From assembly GCA_949152475.1 (NCBI GenBank), contig OX424559.1:32159119-32223118 (forward strand): a stretch of DNA of 64,000 bases, written 5' to 3'. Under the pieces are notes generated by a model. The model searched no databases and was not told the DNA's origin. It saw only the letters and a program-made list of their open reading frames with translations. Both the position numbers and the translations under genes were made by a program. Position 1 is the stretch's first letter; the number at the start of each line of letters is the position of its first letter. The DNA comes from Terebella lapidaria. Taxonomy: Eukaryota; Annelida; Polychaeta; Terebellida; Terebellidae. This document shows positions 57,254 through 64,000 of this stretch, in pieces.

Positions 57254-59261
57254 TAGCTCATCGGCTTTAAGCCGTAGAGCCATTGGGATGGATTGACACG
57301 GTGTCTGTCGTGTCTGTCCCGTGTTTTCCTGACTGAAATCTTTCAGAATCTTCTTCGCCGAAAGTACTAGTCCTATCGTCCCGAAACTTGGAATACTGCT
57401 CGGTTATTGTGTGTTCTCTAAAGTTTGTGTCAATATTTACAGAAATTCCAAGATTCAATAAAATTTAACGATCAAACACGAATTTCATCGTACATCTGCT
57501 TGTGTTTATACATACGGGTTGCGGGCTCAGATCGATATCACGTTAACGCATGCGCAGAGGGGACACTGCAAATGGCGCCGGATGTTTACATCCACATATT
57601 GACCAAGAAATGCGATTTGTCAGGTCATACTATCTTTGACAGGAGCAGATACCTGTACGTTTGGTGTATCAATTGTTACTATTTTCGAAAATCTACTGTG
57701 GTTTCATATCAAAGCGTAAATATCTTAGTATTTGCCGTGTTCTTCTCGAGGTATGACAGCGGGGAATTCCCGCTCCCGCCAGTGTAGGGCTGGGTTCTAG
57801 GCCTTATGAATAATTCGTGACGTACTATAAGCTCATTGGTGGATAGCCACTGGATAGCCAATCAGTGGAGAGCCTAACCTTCGGCTATCGACGAAAATTT
57901 CCTATTATGGATCAACAGAATATGGCCGGCTAAGTTGTCGAAAAGAACCACGAACTGATAAAGACATAATCAGATAATACCGAACAAAATTCATGTGTTA
58001 TTTCAATGACAGCTGTTGCATCATTGAAATCGATTTACAATCAGTAAACTTGGGGAATTTTATGGAAATTCAAGTCTCATTGAAAATCATAACGTTCTCA
58101 TCGTAACTTGCTATCTGTCATCCAAGAACTGTTGACTTTTGTGCGTCTTTCCTTTTCGTCTCACATTTTCTTATTGAATGAAAAAAATAAACAGGTTGTG
58201 ATCTGCACACACTTTGCCATAGATAAGTACCAAGATACCGTACTGTAGCCTAAATAATTCATAAACATTAATACATACCATCAGAAATACATGAGACCAG
58301 GTGTTCTTATGTATTTCTGATACCATTAAAGTATGTGAAATAACACATAGTAAATAATTAATGAATTTTTGTAATTGAAATAACAATAAACACACAGGAG
58401 GGTGAGCACACTTTTATACTGATGTTCATCACTGGAATTTTATGTATATTGGCACGAGAAAATATTATAACACATGATAAAGGACACAGAACATCACAGT
58501 TATTCCAATAAAGGTCCTTAATTTGTAACACATTGGTTCCAAGACAAGTGGGGTGTTAAGAGGTACTGTAAATTGGTTTCGCGGGGGATAAAGTTTCGCA
58601 GATTTGGGGGTGAGACAGTTTCGCGGGGTAGATGTTGGATCACCTTCATGTTTCAATGTTGAGGTATAAATATAGTATGAGTATTAATTGGGAAGTCACA
58701 TAATATATGCATGGTGCATCCTGGTGCATCCTTAAAAAAATGTGTAAATATTGGTGTGTTTTTGTAGAAAACCTTGAAAGCTGGATAGATATGGGGAATC
58801 AATATTGTACATCTTTTGGAAGATGGTCAATTTTAAGTCCACATTGAATGTGGGAATTGATTCATAGCGACAAAACTCGAGGATGGAGCTTAGTGATGTA
58901 CATATGCTCATGTACATGATAATAAGATATGTGCACCACATACACCGATCCATATCAGTTTGATGAAATATTCTGGTCGCCTGCCGATGAGCTCCTGGGC
59001 CTTTGACCCTATGCTCTTTTAGGCCTAATTATGACGCTTTGCAAGCGCTCTGCATAATCACGTGCCGCTTGTCGCGTGTTGTATACAGCACACTGTGTCC
59101 CGTCTTTCACGATGCTCGCCGTTCACAGCTTTATGAGAATATGCCTATTTTGAAATACGCATCATTGTGTAATAATTTTTACTGTAGACCTACGTTTAGC
59201 AGGTTAGAATGATAGATATATTAGGCCCTATATTTATTCGGATACATGTTTATTCAAAACA
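57254..59261. other. Non-coding, no convincing gene
   Basis: Includes a CCAATCAGTGGAGAG stretch near 57860 and a 120-codon frame at 57425-57787 without a good ATG or recognised motif. AT-rich elsewhere. No exon chain could be supported. Confidence 0.45.
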
Positions 59262-59860
59262 CAACATTATGTGCCGTGGTACATAGCGTATTACGCATGC
59301 GCGTAAAGTATAACGTGCTCCATTATAGCGCATATGTACACTTGTGCACGTGTAATGCGCAAGTGCATAATCTATGACACGACTCGTGCATAACGTATAA
59401 CGCTGGCCAAGTCAATGGTGCATAACCTGTCGTATCCGGCATCGTATCCTGTAGTTACTCGTGCCATTGATTTAGTACTCTAAGCCGGTTGGGCGCATGG
59501 GAATTGGGAATTTCCGTAGTAGTAAACTATGGTTTAATACTACGAAATTCACAATACCCAAGTCTCTATCGTATACATGAGTTACAAGTATTCCGTAGTA
59601 AAACATGGTTTTATACTGCGGAGTTTCCAATACCCAATTTCCAATTCCCATGTCCCCACCGGCTTTCCGTAACTTAGGCACGCAGGCGTTCAGAAATTAA
59701 ACGGTTATACGCGCGTTATAAGTTACTCGCGTATTGCACGTTATGTGCGACAGAACATACGTCACACGTTAGGCGTTATGCATGGGCGTTAGGCGTTATC
59801 ACGGGACACGGACGTTATACGTGCTTGTTATACGCTATGTCCCTACCGGCTTTCCATAGG
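59262..59860. mobile_element. Nested palindromic element with GCGTATAACG arms
   Basis: The core 59482-59665 is a near-perfect palindrome: AAGCCGGTTGGGCGCATGGG to CCATGTCCCCACCGGCTT, with GTAGTAAACTATGGTTTAAT mirrored by ATACTGCGGAG and GTAGTAAAACATGG. On the left are repeated CGTATAACG motifs (59262-59415), and on the right CGTTATACG motifs (59700-59835). A second CCCTACCGGCTTTCC lies at 59847. Frames on both strands here reflect the palindrome. Confidence 0.7.
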
Positions 59861-60010
59861 AAAGTGGAATATAACATCTCGTACCGCTGTCTGCCTCTCT
59901 CGTACCACTCGAAGATTGACGCTCGTCGCGTGTTGTACAGCTTACTGCCTCCCGCTTGCCTCTCATGCTCAGCCTACCGTTCTTTATTATTGTTCGAATA
60001 GAAAAAAAAA
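59861..60010. other. Non-coding
   Basis: Short spacer before the next TIR element; no feature. Confidence 0.4.
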
Positions 60011-61780
60011 TAGCCCAAGGGCTAAGTTAGGTTACCTGAAAATTTTACTTGAAAACAATAGGTGAGATATGACGTTCAGATTAACCATTCACGGTCATCT
60101 TCGTGAACTTCAATGTCATCATCAAGTGTGCAGCATATAATCTTGTATTCATGCATGTTCAAAATACATATACAAGGTCCATCTACAAGTCTTTTGTCTA
60201 TAGACGAAATTTACACATTTCTTGTTGGACGTGACACTGAGATATATCACTCAATGTCATCGGAGGTCAAGTTCAAGGTCACCAAAAGAAGTGGTATATA
60301 TGACTTCCGATTCCAGCTATACCTACAAACATTTTTTGGCTGTATAGGCCAATTTACACACTCGAGGGGCCTTTTAAGCAATTCAAAGCACTCCATCTTT
60401 ATACACAATGTCAGAGACCCCAATTAGCATGTTTTATAACAAAAATCTCAAAACTGATCAGATAAATTTGAAGGGAAACGACCAAAAATTTAATTTGGGG
60501 CCTATTCAGCCTAGATTTCCAGCCTTTTGAGCAATTCAAGGCACTTTATACACATTACATCTTTATACACAATGTCAAAAACCCCAATTACTATGTTCTG
60601 AAATAAAAATCTCAAAAGTGATCAGACAGTTTTCGATTGAAGACAGACAAGGTGCAAATTTGAACATTTTCCGAACCAAAAATGGCTGTTTTGACCTTTC
60701 AAGGTCATCCAAGGTCAAATTCAAGGTCACCACACAAGTCGCCATATATGACTTCCCATTTGAAAGTGCCAATATCTAAGCTCTATCTTCAAGCGTTCTA
60801 TGAGTACAGTCCCGGCAGCTCCCATTATGGAGGAAAAAAGTGCCGAAAATGTTCTAAGTCCAAAATTTTTATCAAAGGGTGAAAATGTTTTTTTGCCTAG
60901 AAAAAATGACCCAAAATGGATAGTAATGCGATTTGGGGCAAAAAAAAATTTTTTTGCCGACCCCTCAAAAATTCAAAATGGCCGCCACACGGAGACCGAC
61001 GATTCAAGGGCGACAAAACTTATTCACATCATAAAGGTACATAGGGGGAATCTTTTGAAACAAAAATCTCAAACTGATCAGACAGTTTTCGAGAAAAGAC
61101 AGACAATGTGCAAATTTGGGCACTTTTCGACCCAAAAATGGCTGTTGTGACCTTTCAAGGTCATCCAAGGTCAAATTCAAGGTCACCACACAAGTCGCCA
61201 TATATGACTTCCCATTTGAAAGTGCCAATTTCTAAGCTCTATCTTCAAGCGTTCTAGGAGTACAGTTCAGGCAGTTCCCATTATGAAGGAAAAAAAGTCC
61301 AAAATTTTTTTCAAAGCGTGAAAAAAATTTTTTTGCCTAGAAATGACCCAAAATGGATAGTTAAGTAATGCATATTGGGGCAAATTTTTTTTTTTGCCAA
61401 CCCGTCAAAAATTCAAAATGGCCGCCACACGAAGACCGGCGATTCAAGGGCAACAAAACTTATACACATCATACGGGGAAATAAGGGGAATCTTTTAAAA
61501 CAAAAATCTCAAAACTGATCAGACAGTTTTTGAGAAAATGGCCGCCAAAGTCCAAAATTGGCCATTTTTCGTTAAAAATGGCCGCTAATTTGGGAAAAAT
61601 GCGAAAATAAAAAAACTGAAAAAAAAAGCCCTCTTGAAATATTTTTAGGCATGTTTGTGCGAAATTTCTGCAAAATCCGCCTGTAAACTTTAAAGATACA
61701 GATGTGGACGGACGACGGACGGACGACGGACACAACTCGACGGCAGTAGGTTATCGGACCATTAGGTTCGGTAACCTAAT
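60011..61780 (-). mobile_element. TIR element, family GGTTACCGGAC, minus copy
   Basis: Starts TAGCCCAAGGGCTAAGTTAG with GGTTACC and ends with a GACGGACGGACGACGG run, GGTTATCGGACCATTAGG and GGTAACCTAA. Reverse of the copies at 4.2 and 44.5-49 kb. Two internal blocks repeat at a spacing of about 460 bp: CTGTTxTGACCTTTCAAGG at about 60685 and 61142, and AAAATGGCCGCCACACGxAG at about 60974 and 61417. The most complete copy in the window. Confidence 0.8.
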
Positions 61781-62429
61781 ATACAAATCATGTAGGCATA
61801 TATAGGAAATATAGGGATATATCAAAATATGATATGTTGTGAAACACATGTACATTGAACTTGACTAGGCGTCATACCCCATTTATTCGTATTGTACGGT
61901 TTGTAGACTAGTTACATAATGTAGCCTAATAACTTGGATCACATCTTTATCGATGCATAGTAAATATAGGAATATAGGATAGATCTAATGTCACAACACC
62001 CAGACTTTGAATGGCAGGCGACCTTCGTGGAGCAGCACCCTGTTTTGTGCTATTTAGGCCTATAATGTTGCCATTTTATAAAATTCAGAAATTTAGAGAG
62101 ATCTCGAGAAGGTACCAGGTAAACTAACTGAAGTTTAATAATACAGTTGGACTAAACAAGGCTAATTATTTCCTGAAAATTGACAAGCAATAAAACACAG
62201 TAGATTCGACTGATAGGTATAAATTTAACAAACATCTTGTTAATTAAATGAAACAAACCTCTATATAACTGTATTTAATCATCAACTAAACATGTGGGAA
62301 ACTTGTACGAATTGACACGTGTAAATATTGTTCGTTGATTATAGCTGGTATATAATTAAGAAACATATTATATTCCAAGATTGTCCTGGGCAAACTCGTC
62401 CTATCCAAGAATGTGCAAGTACTAAAAAT
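61781..62429. other. Non-coding, no gene seen
   Basis: AT-rich unique sequence. Confidence 0.5.
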
Positions 62430-63330
62430 TAGTCCAAGGGCTAAGATAGGTGACCAGACAATTTTAGTTTTAGGCATTGCAGGTGACATTACTGACATAT
62501 GACCTTGAGATTTACCAATCAAGGTCATCTTTGTGAACTGCAATGTCATCATTAAGTATGTTGCATATGACTTCATAAAAGCTCTATCAACGAGTACTTT
62601 GTCTGTAGAGGTCGATTTACACATGTCAGGTCAGGCCAGATTGTGAGATTTGGTGTTCAAGGTCACATATAAGAACAAATTCAAGGTCACCAAAAGATGT
62701 GCCATAAATACATGACTTCTTGTAAGCTTATACACAATCTTGACCTGTATATGCAAGTGTTTAGGCATCAGTGGCTAATTTACACATTTCACATCGGACA
62801 TTTTTTTTGAAAAAAAATTCCCCTAATGTACCTTGGTGACGGGTATAAGTTTCGTTGCCCTTGAATCGCCGGTCTCCGTGTGGCGGCCATTTTGAATTTT
62901 TGACGGGTCAAGGAAATTTTTTTTTGCCCCAAATCGCGTTACTATCCATTTTGGGTCATTTCTAAGCCAAAAAAAATTTTTTTACCCTTTTTACCCTTAA
63001 ATTTTGGACTTTTTTTTCGGCACTTTTTTCCTTCATAATGGGAGCTGCCAGAACTGTACTCATAGAACGCCTGAAGATAGAGCTTAGATATTGACACTTT
63101 CAAATGGGAAGTCGTATATGGCGACTTGTGTGGTGACCGTGAATTTGACCTTCGATGACCTTGCAAGATCAAAACGGCTTTTTGGGGGTAAAAAATGTCC
63201 AGATTTGCCTCTATAGATGAAATGCTTGCAGATAGAGTTTATGTTTGCGTTATGAACATATAGAAGACATATATGGCACAACTGATGATGATCTTGAACT
63301 CGACCTCAGATGACCTTGAGTGTCAAATAT
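62430..63330. mobile_element. GGTTACCGGAC-family pieces, head to head
   Basis: 62430-62800 has the minus-orientation end (TAGTCCAAGGGCTAAGATAG, then TGACCAGACAATTTTAG), but 62800-63330 is in the plus orientation (CTTGAATCGCCGGTCTCCGT, GCCATTTTGAATTTTTGACG, TGACCTTCGATGACCTTG). The two halves meet near 62,810. Confidence 0.65.
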
Positions 63331-63539
63331 CTGACTCGGTGGCCTAAGCGGCCTATACATGAAATCCATGTCATACTTTGTTTTTGCACTCTAACTCACA
63401 AAGTATATGGGCAATGGCTGCCGAACCTCGCATGGAGGTTCATATACCACCAGGGAAGAACACTATCGATTTTGGGGTCATATGGTCAAACGACCTTTGA
63501 CCTGGAGCTCGAAAGAGTTTCTGCCGAGTCATCCTTGAG

Positions 63540-63940
63540 GCTTCCTCCATATCTCGCAAACGTTGTGTCGTAGAACGGCCGTTATTTTCGGACTCGTCAC
63601 CCAAGACAAACATTCTAAGGAGTATTATGGATGAACTCTGACCTTGACCTCAAATATTTTTTGCTGAGTCAGCATTTTTCGTTCTAGGCGATATCTCGGA
63701 AACGGTACGTCGTAGTGTGAAGCATACACTATTTTCATACTCGACGCCATGGACAAACATGTTTAGGGAGTATTATGGATGAACTTTGACCTTGACCTGA
63801 AGTTTTTTGCCAAGTCAGCATTTCTCGTTTTCGGCGATATCTCGGGATTGATGCGTCATAGAGTGAAACTGCCACTATTTTGACACTCGTCGACATAGAG
63901 GGGTATATCACAAAGATGACTGATAGGTATGTTGATAGAA
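63540..63940 (+). repeat. 147-bp tandem repeat, about 2.5 units
   Basis: Units share ATTTTCxxACTCGxC, GGAGTATTATGGATGAACT, TGACCTTGACCTxAAxTxTTTTG and GGCGATATCTCGG. Each unit carries TGACCTTGACCT. Related to 50030-50460 and 43560-43790. Nothing recognisable follows to the window's end. Confidence 0.85.
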
Positions 63941-64000
63941 GTTTTCTGTCATTATTGCTCTAGACAGCTGTCTCTTAGGGATATGCTAGGTCGGGATAGA

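Noticed and set aside
57425-57787. A 120-codon gene
   Set aside because: The frame begins at TTG, has no motif and sits in unique AT-rich DNA without splice support.
57860-57880. A CCAAT-box promoter
   Set aside because: A single motif with no gene start nearby on either strand.

Overview
This window looks like a gene-poor, repeat-rich stretch of an animal genome, most likely a marine invertebrate. I base that on short exons with GT/AG borders, an AT-rich background, a KDZ-type transposase, a Polinton fossil, a LINE, a Gypsy-type LTR element and a tRNA-derived SINE. The mix recalls mollusc and other lophotrochozoan genomes, but nothing here fixes the phylum. No bacterial-style operon, rRNA or CRISPR array is present.

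Layout. 1-2.2 kb: minisatellites. 2.4-6.8 kb: the 3' part of a KDZ transposase gene, three exons with matching phases, whose last exon ends in a coding 45-bp minisatellite (11 full units plus a partial one); a 243-bp dispersed repeat and a TIR element lie in its first intron. 7.3-10.5 kb: a composite element carrying two different satellites. 12.9-13.8 kb: exons of a probable single-pass membrane protein with a Thr-rich stalk. 14-17.9 kb: a broken Polinton on the minus strand containing an 805-bp direct tandem duplication that looks identical by eye. 19-20.8 kb: a second, shorter copy of the composite element, interrupted by the 243-bp repeat. 21.9-22.5 kb: part of an LTR. 23.2-27.66 kb: a giant inverted repeat (about 1.9-kb arms, GC-rich loop). 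30.2-32.5 kb: a foldback-like element whose inverted arms are themselves satellites. 32.7-42.5 kb: tandem LINE fragments, one of them split by an 8.6-kb Gypsy-type LTR element (broken) with a probable 4-bp target duplication. 44.2 kb: a candidate first coding exon of a small membrane protein. 44.5-49.5 kb: a cluster of TIR elements holding a 133-bp satellite rich in TGACCT half-sites, with a SINE nested inside. 50.7-59.9 kb: four or five further non-autonomous DNA elements (pogo/Tigger-like, TTAA-flanked, long-TIR, palindromic). 60-64 kb: minus-strand and head-to-head copies of the TIR family and a 147-bp tandem repeat.

The host-gene content is small: the membrane-protein exons at 12.9-13.8 kb, the exon at 44.2 kb, and an unassigned open exon near 21 kb. 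Nearly everything else is mobile DNA and the satellites that grow inside it. The recurring theme is that several unrelated-looking elements (7.3, 30.2, 44.5 and 55.4 kb) carry tandem arrays within their bodies or arms, so mobile elements seem to seed and spread satellites here. All identities were judged by eye; no search or alignment was run.
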